Shown here: positions 1 to 8,368 of the stretch, piece by piece
How the letters are laid out: every line of letters begins with the position of its first letter
Position numbering within the stretch: the stretch's first letter is position 1
Assembly (NCBI GenBank): GCA_001828605.1
Contig: MHZB01000030.1
Coordinates: forward strand, 1-45,548
From: Planctomycetes bacterium RIFCSPLOWO2_12_FULL_50_35
GTDB lineage: Bacteria; Planctomycetota; Brocadiia; Brocadiales; Bathyanammoxibiaceae
Reading direction: 5' to 3'
Length of the DNA: 45,548 nucleotides
Position numbers and translations under genes: made by a program
The notes under the pieces: model-generated
Database searches by the model: none
What the model was told of the DNA's origin: nothing
The model's input: only the letters and a program-made list of their open reading frames with translations

Positions 1-529
1 CCCTGGTGGCGGGGTTTTCTCTGAAGATGCCCCTGACCACAGAAGTTTGGACCTTTGAACCCGCTTTCTTCACTCCCCGCATGGTCATACACAGGTGTTC
101 GGCCTGGATTACGACCAGTACGCCCTTTGGCCGCAGTGCGTTCATAATGCTGTCGGCTATGTCGGTTGTGAGTCGCTCCTGGACCTGCAGCTTCTTGGCA
201 TGGAGTTCCACTACACGGGCCAGTTTGCTTATCCCCGTAATGCGCCCTGACTGGGGGATATAAGCCACATGGGCCGTACCTATAAACGGCAGAACATGGT
301 GTTCGCAAACGGAATAGAAAGGCAGGTCCTTCAGGAGCACAATCTCATCGTGGCCCGTGGCCTGTAAGACCTTTATCTCCTTGCCCGCATCCACCCCTAA
401 GCCGCCGAATATCTCCTTACACATGTCTGCCACCCTCTTTGGGGTTTCTTGCAGACCGGGACGGTCCGGGTCCTCGCCTATACCTTCCAAGAACAGGCGC
501 ATGGCCTTTATTATTTTTTCCTGGTCCAT
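1..529 (-). CDS. folE: GTP cyclohydrolase I (3' end cut by window edge)
   Basis: Converts GTP to 7,8-dihydroneopterin triphosphate, the first step of folate (and queuosine precursor) synthesis. The ORF track misses it because the stop lies outside the window; I translated it by hand. The start is the ATG at 529, giving [10 protein letters not shown], and 176 residues are visible of a family length near 185-190, so only a few C-terminal residues are missing. The zinc site is intact: Cys75 and His78 in [10 protein letters not shown] and Cys147 in HLCMTMRGV. It lies 18 bp downstream of dapA in the same direction, so the two are probably cotranscribed. Two other genes here use related pathways: folP (folate) and queC/queE (7-deazaguanine, which also starts from the FolE product). 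Identity is very secure. Confidence 0.96.
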   Translation of the reverse strand, partial: MDQEKIIKAMRLFLEGIGEDPDRPGLQETPKRVADMCKEIFGGLGVDAGKEIKVLQATGHDEIVLLKDLPFYSVCEHHVLPFIGTAHVAYIPQSGRITGISKLARVVELHAKKLQVQERLTTDIADSIMNALRPKGVLVVIQAEHLCMTMRGVKKAGSKVQTSVVRGIFRENPATR

Positions 530-547
530 AGAGTGTATGCCTTATCT

Positions 548-1414
548 CTAGAGTAAACCGTAGTCGTCTAATGCCTTGGTCAGTTGCCGCTTATTGGCCT
601 CGGTCATCTCGCAGAGGGGCAACCTAAGTTCCCCGTTCAGCCTGCCCAATATGCGCATGGCCGTCTTTACGGGAATGGGGTTGGTTTCTATGAACATGGC
701 CTTTGTCAGCGGGTAGAGTCTGTGATGGGCCTTTCTGGCCGTCTCCATGTCTCCATTGAAGAAGCTGCTTATCATGGCGCTGGTCTCCCTGGGTACGATG
801 TTTGCCACCACGGATACAACGCCCTTTCCGCCTATCGAAAGGATGGGCAGGATTAGGGAATCCTCCCCGGAAAGTACGGTTATGTCGCACAGCCCCAGGA
901 TTGCGCTGACCTGGTCAAGGCTGCCGCTGGCCTCTTTTATCGCCACGATGTTCTTGAACTCTGCAAGTCTGGCAACGGTCTCCGGGGAGATGGATACCCC
1001 CGTCCTGGACGGCACGTTATAGAGAACTATGGGTATGTCCGTCTCTTCCGCCAGGGCCTTAAAATGTCTGTAAAGCCCCTCTTGGGTGGGCCTGTTATAA
1101 TAGGGCGTAATGACGAGCGCGCCGTCTGCACCCGCTTTTTGTGCAAACTTGGTCAGCCTTAGCGCTTCTTGTGTGTTGTTGGACCCCGTGCCCGCTATTA
1201 CAGGTATGCGGCCCTGAACCCTTTGGACTACTTCGGCGATTACCTTTTCGTGCTCCTCGTGCGAGAGTGTGGGGGATTCTCCCGTTGTGCCGCAGGGAGA
1301 GATTGCGGTGGTGCCTTCGCGCACATGGAATTCTATTAGTTCCCCCAATTTCTTAAAGTCCACTTCGCCGTTCTTAAAGGGCGTAACCAGCGCTACTATC
1401 GAACCAGTGAACAT
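548..1414 (-). CDS. dapA: 4-hydroxy-tetrahydrodipicolinate synthase
   Basis: Condenses pyruvate with aspartate semialdehyde in lysine/diaminopimelate synthesis in the cytoplasm. The 288-residue length is typical. Visible family features are the CGTTGE loop (41-46), the catalytic Tyr in LYNVPSRTG (about 132) and the Schiff-base lysine in VAIKEASG (Lys160). The gene begins just after a repeat-filled gap that separates it from pdxJ, and folE follows 18 bp downstream. The other genes of the lysine pathway are not in this window. It could in principle be another member of the DapA/NanA aldolase superfamily, but length and motifs all fit DapA. Confidence 0.95.
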   Translation of the reverse strand: MFTGSIVALVTPFKNGEVDFKKLGELIEFHVREGTTAISPCGTTGESPTLSHEEHEKVIAEVVQRVQGRIPVIAGTGSNNTQEALRLTKFAQKAGADGALVITPYYNRPTQEGLYRHFKALAEETDIPIVLYNVPSRTGVSISPETVARLAEFKNIVAIKEASGSLDQVSAILGLCDITVLSGEDSLILPILSIGGKGVVSVVANIVPRETSAMISSFFNGDMETARKAHHRLYPLTKAMFIETNPIPVKTAMRILGRLNGELRLPLCEMTEANKRQLTKALDDYGLL

Positions 1415-1448
1415 CCACGTTCTCCCGTTGTAGTCAGATGCTATTTAT

Positions 1449-1672
1449 GAGACCCCTGAAAAAATCTGCATAACGGTCCTTCTGTCGGAAACGTAGGGGC
1501 GAGGTCGCCTCGCCCACAATAAGGGCGGGGCCGCTCGCAGCGGTCGCACCGCCCCGTCCCTACAAATCGTTCAGAATGGCAATGTACTCTTAGTAGACTT
1601 TTTCAGAACTCTCTTTGTGTAGCGTGCGAGTTTATCTCGCACGTTTAGCGTGCCGGACATGCTGGCACGCTA
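1449..1672. repeat. composite palindromic intergenic element
   Basis: This fills the dapA-pdxJ gap. A left arm GAGACCCCTGAAAAAATCT (1449-1467) is mirrored by an inverted copy ending at 1613 (15 of 19 bases match). Between them are two GC-rich hairpins, gtaggggcgaggtcgcctcgccc and agggcggggccgctcgcagc. A further hairpin module (about 1618-1672, 'gtagcgtgcgag...') continues past the right arm and contains the pdxJ stop codon. No gene is visible in the gap. Confidence 0.8.
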
Positions 1673-2419
1673 CGACTGCCTGTCGGTCTTTGCCAGCAGA
1701 CTATGTTTATAGATTAATTCCTTCATCTCTTCAACTGCTTTCTGGATGCCTACAAATACGGCCCTCGAGATGATGCTGTGGCCTATGTGCAGTTCTTCGG
1801 CGTCAACTTCTTCAACGACGGGCCCGACGTTTTTATAGGTGAGGCCGTGACCGGCGTTTATTCTGAGCCCCAGTTCTCTGGAGAGATCGGCGCCCCGGCA
1901 GAGTTTTTCCAGCAGGTTCCGCTGTTCGGTCTCTGTAGTCGCATTGGCATAGGCTCCGGTGTGGAGTTCCACGAATTCTGCCCCCACTTCCTTGGCCACC
2001 TCTATTTGTCGCGTCTCGGGATTGATAAACAGGCTTACGACTACGCCCCGTTCCTTGAATCTCTTAATCAGCGAGGTAAGGGTCTTTTTTTGAGACACCA
2101 CGTCAAGCCCGCCCTCCGTGGTAATCTCTTGCCTTTTTTCAGGCACAAAGGTTACCTGCGCAGGCTGCTCAGCCAGGGCCAATTCAACTATCTCAGGGGC
2201 CACAGACATCTCCAGGTTTAACTTTGTAAATACCGTCTGTTTCAGCAATCTTAGGTCTCTGTCCTGTATATGCCTGCGGTCTTCTCTGAGGTGTACGGTA
2301 ATAATGTCGGCCCCTCCCAGGTCTGCCAGGCAGGCCGCCGTGACGGGGTCTGGTTCATAGGTCCTTCTTGCCTGTCTGAGTGTAGCTACATGGTCTATGT
2401 TGACGCCCAATTTAGTCAT
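1670..2419 (-). CDS. pdxJ: Pyridoxine 5'-phosphate synthase
   Basis: Makes pyridoxine 5'-phosphate from 3-amino-2-oxopropyl phosphate and deoxyxylulose 5-phosphate (DXP-dependent vitamin B6 route). At 249 residues it is close to the usual 235-245. Family motifs are visible: VNIDHVATLRQAR at the N terminus, ITVHLREDRRHI near residue 40, and GLRINAGHGLTYKN and ELHIGHSII near the C terminus. Its ATG overlaps the cdaR stop (ATGA, 4 nt), so translation is likely coupled. The last residues and the TAG stop lie in a 'gtagcgtgcc' palindromic repeat, so the C terminus has probably been rewritten by repeat insertion. The catalytic core is unaffected. Confidence 0.95.
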   Translation of the reverse strand: MTKLGVNIDHVATLRQARRTYEPDPVTAACLADLGGADIITVHLREDRRHIQDRDLRLLKQTVFTKLNLEMSVAPEIVELALAEQPAQVTFVPEKRQEITTEGGLDVVSQKKTLTSLIKRFKERGVVVSLFINPETRQIEVAKEVGAEFVELHTGAYANATTETEQRNLLEKLCRGADLSRELGLRINAGHGLTYKNVGPVVEEVDAEELHIGHSIISRAVFVGIQKAVEEMKELIYKHSLLAKTDRQS

Positions 2420-3417
2420 TTCTTTGCGACTTCCTCCGCCGTTATGTCCAGGTGTATCTCAGGCAGTTTCCCGTCCAGCTCCACCATTGGGGGTAACTTA
2501 CAGGTGAGAGGCTGTTTGTACGGTCCCGGTGGTTTGAGATCGCTAACGTTTATGTATACGTCCGGTACGGCTAATTTATCTAACACTGACTTGGGGCCCT
2601 TTACCTTAAGGTTGACGGACTTCTGCTCCAGTTCTATATTGTAAGGAAAACCAGGTGGTTCAAGGAGTTTTATGCCTACCTTTTCGAAGTTCTTGCTGAC
2701 CAATTCCTCTGCTATATCTAACCACACGTTAATCATCCCTTCACATTCTACGGGAGCCGCGGTGGCCTTGTCGTTTCTGCTAATCACCACCCTCTGTTCC
2801 AGCGGCACCTGCCATGGAAATGTGCGATTCTGTTCTGGGGTTATGTTGGAGATGTCGATGGGGATTGTCTTTATTGCTGTGGCGTCTTTAAGGATATTGG
2901 CGGGACCCGTTACCTGTACATCAAACGGGAAGAAAAACTCCCTTGTAATCATGTAACCCGGCATCGGTTCTCCACGCTTTTGAAGCGCCACCGTCAATGT
3001 CTTCGTCTCCCGCCTTACCAGCAATAGTTTTATGTTCTTGGGCCTTATCATATCCAAAGTGACCTCAGAGGGTAGGTTAAAATTCCTCTTGTCGAGGATT
3101 ACCATCTCCTCAATAACCTCTTCAGATTCCCTGCCCTCCACAGGCACTCCACATCTGGCGATTATCTTTCTCTCCCCAACCAGGTCGGATACGTAGTCAA
3201 TACTGCTCTTTGGACCCGTAAGTTTGATGTTGACCGCGGTCGAAGACTGGTCAAGCAACATATACCCTTCGGAGAAGGAGACCTCTATGGGTACTGTGCA
3301 GCTCAGTTCGCCCGTATACTTCCCGGTGGCAAACAGCCAGAGCGCCAGGGCCATCACGAGGGCCATGAGCTTTGCGCCGAGGTTATTGGACAGCGTCTCT
3401 TTGAGCAAGCCCTTCAC
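2416..3417 (-). CDS. cdaR: YbbR-domain protein, CdaA regulator-like
   Basis: YbbR-domain proteins sit outside the cytoplasmic membrane and, in Firmicutes, bind and modulate the diadenylate cyclase CdaA. This protein has 333 residues. It has one N-terminal membrane anchor (about 15-33, KLMALVMALALWLFATG) followed by repeated beta-rich YbbR segments; 'VNIKLTGPKSS', 'VQVTGPANIL' and 'VNLKVKGPKSVL' look like the repeated core. The start overlaps the 3' end of cdaA by 35 nt and the stop overlaps pdxJ by 4 nt. The adjacency to cdaA is the main support for a c-di-AMP role; the sequence alone shows only the fold. Confidence 0.85.
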   Translation of the reverse strand: MKGLLKETLSNNLGAKLMALVMALALWLFATGKYTGELSCTVPIEVSFSEGYMLLDQSSTAVNIKLTGPKSSIDYVSDLVGERKIIARCGVPVEGRESEEVIEEMVILDKRNFNLPSEVTLDMIRPKNIKLLLVRRETKTLTVALQKRGEPMPGYMITREFFFPFDVQVTGPANILKDATAIKTIPIDISNITPEQNRTFPWQVPLEQRVVISRNDKATAAPVECEGMINVWLDIAEELVSKNFEKVGIKLLEPPGFPYNIELEQKSVNLKVKGPKSVLDKLAVPDVYINVSDLKPPGPYKQPLTCKLPPMVELDGKLPEIHLDITAEEVAKK

Positions 3418-4210
3418 CTCCTGAGTTTACAGCATCGTATTTGAACAACTGTTCAAGGCGCTTTCTTAGACTATTTTCGTCGAGTCCGCTGGTAATTTGT
3501 CCTTTTACGGCCAGGGAGATGACGCCGGTCTCCTCCGACACGATAATGGAGATTGCATCGGTCTCCTCGGTGATCCCCAGGCCGGCCCTGTGGCGCGTGC
3601 CGAAGGTCTTATCCATGGTTGGGTTGTCGCTGAGCGGCAGCAGGCATCCTGCCGCCACTATCTTTTGTTCCTGGATTATAACCGCCCCGTCATGCAGCGG
3701 CGAACCGGGCCAGAATATGGTATTTATGAGGGCGCTGGATATGTTTGCGTCAAGGCGTGTCCCCGCCTCCACAAAATGGTCCAATCCCACCTTTCTTTCA
3801 ATGGCGATTAGCCCGCCCAGCCTGTTCTTAGACAGGACGGAGGCGGCGGTTACCACCTCATTCAGCATAGGGGATTCACCCTTAAAGAAAATCTCCAGAA
3901 ACGGATTCTCTCCAAGCCGAACCAGTGCGCGGCGCAGTTCGGGCTGAAATAGGATTATGAATGGGATCGTAACCATGGGTACGAATTCGGTAAGGAGCCA
4001 ATCCACAGTGTAGAGCTGGAGCGAACGTACGATTAAGAGCAATATTACCGTCGCAACGACCAGCACAAATACCATGCCCCTCATGACCCCGACCCCGCGG
4101 GTGCCCTGCATAAAGCGCAGTACGAAATATAGCATCAAAAATATGATGAATATCTCTACTGCCGCCTTAAAGGCTGCAAAGAAATCTACGTCTTCGAAGA
4201 AGCTTTCCAT
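3383..4210 (-). CDS. cdaA: Diadenylate cyclase (DisA_N domain)
   Basis: Membrane-bound synthase of the second messenger c-di-AMP from two ATP. In this 275-residue protein three hydrophobic segments occupy roughly residues 18-100, followed by the DAC domain. Both signature motifs are present: DGA (174-176, in PLHDGAVII) and RHR (206-208, in GTRHRAGLG). It overlaps folP upstream by 25 nt and cdaR downstream by 35 nt, so it belongs to a tightly packed operon folP-cdaA-cdaR-pdxJ. c-di-AMP commonly controls potassium and osmolyte transport or wall homeostasis; no effector is visible in the window. Confidence 0.93.
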   Translation of the reverse strand: MESFFEDVDFFAAFKAAVEIFIIFLMLYFVLRFMQGTRGVGVMRGMVFVLVVATVILLLIVRSLQLYTVDWLLTEFVPMVTIPFIILFQPELRRALVRLGENPFLEIFFKGESPMLNEVVTAASVLSKNRLGGLIAIERKVGLDHFVEAGTRLDANISSALINTIFWPGSPLHDGAVIIQEQKIVAAGCLLPLSDNPTMDKTFGTRHRAGLGITEETDAISIIVSEETGVISLAVKGQITSGLDENSLRKRLEQLFKYDAVNSGGEGLAQRDAVQ

Positions 4211-5412
4211 TTCTTGTCTCTAATGACGGCGTCGCAGACGGCGGCTGCTTGTACCGATTCGCGTACTTCGTGCACCCTCACGATCTTGGCGCCCTTTTCG
4301 ATGGCGAGCGCAACGGTGGCAAGGGTCCCGTATAGTACGTCCGTGGAGTCCGGTGTCTTGCTCCCATCCAGTGGTTTCAAGGCGTGTTTGATAAAACTCT
4401 TGTGTGAAGTACCCACCATGACGGGCAGGCCCAGGGACCGTAGTTCGCCTAATCGATGCAGCACCTCAAACGACTGCGCGGGGCTTTTCCCGAAGCCTAT
4501 ACCGGGGTCTATTATTATGTTTGATTCGTTGACACCGGCGCCGATGGCCTCGTTAACCTTTCTCCTCAAAAAAAGAGTAATTTCTGCAAGCAGATTTTTG
4601 TACGCAGGATTTTTGGGCATACGGTGCGGTTTACCCTTTATGTGCATTATGACGATCGGGGCACCGGAAGAGGCCGCCACTCTGGCCATGTCTTTGTCGC
4701 CGAGGCCGCTTATGTCGTTTACAATCTGTGCGCCTGCCTCAAGCGCCTTCTCCGCGACGCCGGCGCGATAAGTATCAACAGAGATAGGCACTTTGGTGTG
4801 GCGGGAGAGTTCCTCTATCACCGGGATGACCCGTCTCAGTTCTTCTTCCTGCGAAACCGCCTGCGAGCCCGGCCTGGTTGATACGCCGCCTATGTCTATT
4901 ATCCCCGCTCCTTCTTCTATCATCCGAAAGGCATGGGCCAGGGCCTTCTCCGGTTTGTAATGACGTCCTCCGTCATAAAAGGAGTCGGGTGTTACGTTAA
5001 GGATACCCATCACGCAGGTTCTCTGCCCGAGCCTCAGATGGCCTTTATTGTGGGTGAGGTAGAAAGACCTTTTCTGGTATCTGGAAACGGTTTCTCCCAC
5101 GGCATCCAGGATGGATTCCAGGTCTCCTCCTGTCCGGCGGAGATTGGAAGGTAGACGGCTTAACGCCTCCCCATTGATGGACAGGAGTGCAGAACAGGGT
5201 CCGCCGTTGGCTGCACCACTTAGCCTTCCCCCTGCGCTTGAGGCCCACTCGCGCAGTAAGCCGTGGTCTGTCCCGTTCAATCCCTCCAGACTCAGGGTGT
5301 AGTGCGTCCTTCCTTCAGCATGCCTGCGATGGAGTTCTTTTTCCACTTTCCGCGGGTCGTAAGGGCTGACGTCTAATACCCTGGGGTTATACCTTGTAAG
5401 GGCGTCTACCAT
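4186..5412 (-). CDS. folP: Dihydropteroate synthase with N-terminal extension
   Basis: Joins p-aminobenzoate to 6-hydroxymethyl-dihydropterin pyrophosphate to give dihydropteroate in folate synthesis. The DHPS domain starts near residue 130 (VMGILNVTPDSFYDGG) and contains the expected pterin-binding signatures DIGGVSTRPGS, SVDTYRAGVAEKAL, IIDPGIGFGKS and a C-terminal RVHEV. The protein is 408 residues, against about 280 for E. coli FolP. The first 125 or so residues form an extra domain of unknown role (RVLDVSPYDPRKVEKELHRR); extensions of this kind occur in some other bacterial DHPS proteins. It overlaps the lptE-like gene by 7 nt and cdaA by 25 nt. Confidence 0.94.
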   Translation of the reverse strand: MVDALTRYNPRVLDVSPYDPRKVEKELHRRHAEGRTHYTLSLEGLNGTDHGLLREWASSAGGRLSGAANGGPCSALLSINGEALSRLPSNLRRTGGDLESILDAVGETVSRYQKRSFYLTHNKGHLRLGQRTCVMGILNVTPDSFYDGGRHYKPEKALAHAFRMIEEGAGIIDIGGVSTRPGSQAVSQEEELRRVIPVIEELSRHTKVPISVDTYRAGVAEKALEAGAQIVNDISGLGDKDMARVAASSGAPIVIMHIKGKPHRMPKNPAYKNLLAEITLFLRRKVNEAIGAGVNESNIIIDPGIGFGKSPAQSFEVLHRLGELRSLGLPVMVGTSHKSFIKHALKPLDGSKTPDSTDVLYGTLATVALAIEKGAKIVRVHEVRESVQAAAVCDAVIRDKKWKASSKT

Positions 5413-5888
5413 TTTCTTTCCATTAAGTTAATGATCTTTCTGGCGGTGTTTACGAACGCCTCTATCTCTCCGGTCCGGACGTCTTCGTTCCTTGTTGCGA
5501 TGAATTCTGCCGATGCGGCTACGTTTTGCTTATCTATCAGGATTCTTCCCGTCCTTTGGTCAAGCCATGAGAACTGCACGAAGACATTTACACGACTTTC
5601 TATAGTTACCGCATCGGGGTTCTCTATCAGCACGTTTTCCTGGACATCCTTTAGTATTCCGGTGAGGATGGTGTCAGCATGTTTTTCGTCTACTATTTTA
5701 AGTTGCGTCCTGAAGAGTATCTCCTCTTTTATAGCCTTAGTCAGGTCATACTCCAGGTCGCGACGAAAGGTGTCGTTGTCGAAGATCGGCACATATACGC
5801 TCTGCACGTTTTGATCTATGAGCGAGCGGGAGGTGTATCCACAACTCGCCATGAAAGACGCCAGAATGAGTAGTATAATATTTATCAC
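5406..5888 (-). CDS. lptE: LptE-like outer-membrane lipoprotein
   Basis: LptE plugs the LptD barrel that inserts lipopolysaccharide into the outer membrane. In this 160-residue protein a lipoprotein signal precedes the lipobox-like ASC (ILASFMASCGY, Cys16). The mature part has the LptE pattern 'VQSVYVPIFDNDTFRRDLEYDLTKAIKEEI' followed by beta-strand-rich sequence with YxxRxxV-like segments. It overlaps the TPR gene by 4 nt (ATGA) and folP by 7 nt. LptE is poorly conserved in sequence, so the call rests on length, lipobox and fold pattern. No lptD is present in the window. Confidence 0.78.
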   Translation of the reverse strand: MINIILLILASFMASCGYTSRSLIDQNVQSVYVPIFDNDTFRRDLEYDLTKAIKEEILFRTQLKIVDEKHADTILTGILKDVQENVLIENPDAVTIESRVNVFVQFSWLDQRTGRILIDKQNVAASAEFIATRNEDVRTGEIEAFVNTARKIINLMERKW

Positions 5889-6811
5889 TTTTTGACGGCA
5901 TTAATCTTTTGCAGAAATACCATTGTGTCCTGTGACTTATCAGCCCATCGCGTATTGGGAAACCGGTCTGCGATCCTCTTCAGGTATACCATTGCCGAGG
6001 CGGGGTTCTTCTTGCGAAGGTAAAATTCGGCGATACTGTACTCTTTTTGGGCTATAAGGTCTTCGGTCTCGTGAATCTTCTTTTTTGCCTCCTCAACGAG
6101 GGTGCCGTCCGGATAGTTTGCAAGATACTCCTCGAAGCCGTCCCGTGCCTTCCATAGGTTCCCCATGTCCCTGTCCCTGCGGGCCTCGAGACTCAGTTTG
6201 GATAACGGGATACGGTACATGGCGTACGGCGCCCACGCACTTCTTGGGTAATTCTCAATAACTGCTCTATAGGCGGGTTCAGCGTTTACGAAATCTTCGG
6301 CAAGGAAATATGCGTCTGCTATTTTTACCTGACAGTCGGCCGCCAGAGGCCCCTGTGGGTTGTGTTCTATGACCCTTTCGAATACGGGAACGGAGGCCTT
6401 TGGATTCTCCTGCATAAGCGATGTCCCCGCCTCAAACTCTCTCTGGTGAATCAACCCTGTTATTCTTATGCCCGGGAATCTTTCAAGCAGGGTCTCGTAG
6501 GCCTTAAAGGCCTTCTTGTATTTGCCGGCCAGGAAGTAGGATTGCCCTATGTTGTAATAACATGATTCAGCAAGGTCGGAATCGGGATGTGCATCCAATA
6601 TGCCCTTAAACTCCTTTACCGCACTTTCGTACTCGCCGTCTATCATCATGGAGGTGGCAATCTTATAGCGCTGGTCCGGGACGGCGGGGTTTAAGGTCAA
6701 CGGGTCTACCCAGCCCGTGTCTTTGTTCCATATCAGTTCTGCGCAGGCGTCAGACGCAGAAACCAGTGAGACCATCAGCACAAACAATAAACCAAGACAT
6801 CCTTGTTTCAT
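5885..6811 (-). CDS. Tetratricopeptide (BamD/YbgF-like) periplasmic protein
   Basis: A 308-residue exported protein. An N-terminal signal (about 1-24, LLFVLMVSLVSASDACA) is followed by TPR units such as 'YKIATSMMIDGEYESAVKEFKGILDAHPDSDLAESCYYNIGQSYFLAGKYKKAFKAYETLLERFPG'-type repeats, each ending in an 'ahPdS/yP' turn. Repeats of this type occur in BamD (outer-membrane protein assembly) and in YbgF/CpoB. The signal lacks a clear lipobox cysteine, which argues against a canonical BamD lipoprotein. It shares ATGA overlaps with recO upstream and the lptE-like gene downstream, and the lptE neighbour supports an envelope role. Confidence 0.75.
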   Translation of the reverse strand: MKQGCLGLLFVLMVSLVSASDACAELIWNKDTGWVDPLTLNPAVPDQRYKIATSMMIDGEYESAVKEFKGILDAHPDSDLAESCYYNIGQSYFLAGKYKKAFKAYETLLERFPGIRITGLIHQREFEAGTSLMQENPKASVPVFERVIEHNPQGPLAADCQVKIADAYFLAEDFVNAEPAYRAVIENYPRSAWAPYAMYRIPLSKLSLEARRDRDMGNLWKARDGFEEYLANYPDGTLVEEAKKKIHETEDLIAQKEYSIAEFYLRKKNPASAMVYLKRIADRFPNTRWADKSQDTMVFLQKINAVKK

Positions 6812-7548
6812 TTTACCGACGTCCGTATCTCTAAAGGTTTATTTAGCGCAAGCATTATACAGCCCAGGCTTAGTGACTTGAGTTCCTCTGACACCCTGTG
6901 GGGCAGGCGGAGGCGGTCACAGGTTGTGGTGCTGGAACTTGCCAAAAACGCAGCGGCGCGAATGGCTCCCGGTGAAAGGCTCTGGAGGGCCTTTTCCCCT
7001 GCGCATCTTTTACACAACAGTCCGTTGCCGACGGGGCTGAAGACTGCTCCGGGGTCTCCCAGGAAATCGGCGCCGCAGTTGACGCATTCTTCTAATTGCG
7101 GCAAGTAGCCCAGGAGCTTCAACGCCTGAAGCTCGAAGGCGCGCAGGACTACCTCCGTGTATCTGGTCAAGGAAAGACGTTGGAGGGTTTCCAGTATCAA
7201 ATCAAATAGGGGTTCGTTGCTGTCCCCTTCCTCTGTAAGCTCACATGCCAGTTGCACCACATGACAGGCGGCATAGAACCGTTCCACGTCTTTCCTGAAT
7301 GCCGGGAAGTCCCTGAGCGATTCCCATTCCGTAAGCAGATGCAGGCCCGTACTCTCCTTTTGAATGAAGATTATTTCCATGTACGAGAACAAATCAACGG
7401 GGCCACGGGATTTTTTTTCTATGCGCTTCGAACCCTTCGCCAGTGCACGAACCTTTCCGTAGTCTCTCGTGTAGAAGGCAACTATCTGACTGGAATTGCT
7501 GTAATCACCCTTCTTTAATGCCACGGCCTGTGTTTTACAGAAATACAT
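6808..7548 (-). CDS. recO: DNA repair protein RecO
   Basis: RecO loads RecA on SSB-coated DNA in the RecFOR pathway. The 246-residue length fits. It has an N-terminal OB fold (KTQAVALKKGDYSNSSQIVAFYTRDYGKVRALAKGSKR is the classic RecO start) and a C-terminal helical domain with a four-cysteine zinc site, CVNCGADF...LLCKRC (about residues 153-180). Its stop overlaps the start of the TPR gene by 4 nt. Upstream lies a repeat-filled gap to pgsA. recF and recR are not in the window. Confidence 0.93.
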   Translation of the reverse strand: MYFCKTQAVALKKGDYSNSSQIVAFYTRDYGKVRALAKGSKRIEKKSRGPVDLFSYMEIIFIQKESTGLHLLTEWESLRDFPAFRKDVERFYAACHVVQLACELTEEGDSNEPLFDLILETLQRLSLTRYTEVVLRAFELQALKLLGYLPQLEECVNCGADFLGDPGAVFSPVGNGLLCKRCAGEKALQSLSPGAIRAAAFLASSSTTTCDRLRLPHRVSEELKSLSLGCIMLALNKPLEIRTSVK

Positions 7549-7591
7549 AAAGTTTCTATTCTATCGTTGAGATCCCTACAAAACGTTCTAC

Positions 7592-7704
7592 TTTTATCAC
7601 CCCTTCAGGGTGGAACGATCGAAGAATGCAGCGTACGAGCCTGCCCGCACGGCAATCGTGGCAGTTACCACGCTGCACGCTTCACTCAGAATTTAGAATG
7701 ACGT
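7592..7704. repeat. intergenic 'tagcgtgcgag' module copy
   Basis: The 175-bp gap between pgsA and recO holds a degenerate copy of the module 'gcagcgtacgagcctgcccgcacg...cgtggcag...ccacgctgcacgctt...cagaat...gaatgac'. The same module recurs at about 22105-22226, 25303-25375, 31895-31963, 34373-34478 and 45366-45439. The gap is inside an otherwise continuous minus-strand array, so the element is presumably transcribed. No coding sequence seen. Confidence 0.7.
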
Positions 7705-7723
7705 AAGGCACTTTAGTTATTTT

Positions 7724-8368
7724 TCAAAACTCCCTCACTACGCCTCTAGCATGCTTTTGCAAGAGATGTCCCGCACCGTACAGGTAAAGTAACCCGGAGT
7801 AAACGGTGATGCTTACCGTAAACCAGGCCGCAAGATCCACCCACATCCTGGCCCACCACACCCCGGTAAAATGACTGGAGTAGAGGATTATTGAGCAAAG
7901 GGTGATACATTGGCCTGTCATCTTCCACCTTCCTGCGGTACTGACAGGGAAGTGTATGCCTCTGAAAAACTCTAAATAGCCCCTCAGGATACCGATAATC
8001 AGCTCCCGCACCACGATGATCACCGCCATCCAGTCCCCCACTACCATCTGGTTATATGCAACAAGTACTATAAATCCGCCGCATATGATTATCTTGTCCA
8101 CCAGGGGGTCTGCTATCCTTCCAAAATTGCTTATCAGGTCCCTCTTTCTCGCCAGGTACCCGTCAAAGAAATCCGTTGCGGTGGCGACGACAAGTACCGC
8201 CAGAGCAAGGTCAAGTGACTCAAGGGATAGGATAAAAAAGAACAATATGCCCATAAAAAATCTAAGCACGGTCAATTGATTAGGCAGGTGGTAGAAAGGC
8301 CCTAAGAGCCGCTTGACTTCCCACCGTCTGTCTGCCTGCTGGTAATCATTCCGCACAATTTGCGGCAA
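7724..8368 (-). CDS. pgsA: CDP-alcohol phosphatidyltransferase (PgsA-like)
   Basis: Probably CDP-diacylglycerol-glycerol-3-phosphate 3-phosphatidyltransferase, the step into phosphatidylglycerol. The CDP-OH-P signature is complete, D-x2-DG-x2-AR-x8-G-x3-D-x3-D, seen as DFFDGYLARKRDLISNFGR followed by IADPLVDK (about residues 66-92). Several hydrophobic segments follow, consistent with an integral membrane enzyme of 214 residues. The start is TTG at 8368, preceded by gaggg at a spacing of 8, inside the end of rimO (23-nt overlap). A GTG four codons later is an alternative. The family also contains phosphatidylserine and inositol synthases, so substrate choice is inferred. Confidence 0.86.
   Translation of the reverse strand: MPQIVRNDYQQADRRWEVKRLLGPFYHLPNQLTVLRFFMGILFFFILSLESLDLALAVLVVATATDFFDGYLARKRDLISNFGRIADPLVDKIIICGGFIVLVAYNQMVVGDWMAVIIVVRELIIGILRGYLEFFRGIHFPVSTAGRWKMTGQCITLCSIILYSSHFTGVWWARMWVDLAAWFTVSITVYSGLLYLYGAGHLLQKHARGVVREF

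Noticed and set aside
6-551. Plus-strand ORFs at 6-263 and 357-551
   Set aside because: They are antisense to folE, which reads cleanly on the minus strand with its zinc ligands.
1141-2644. Plus-strand ORFs over dapA, pdxJ and cdaR
   Set aside because: Shadows of well-supported minus-strand genes, with no recognisable domains.
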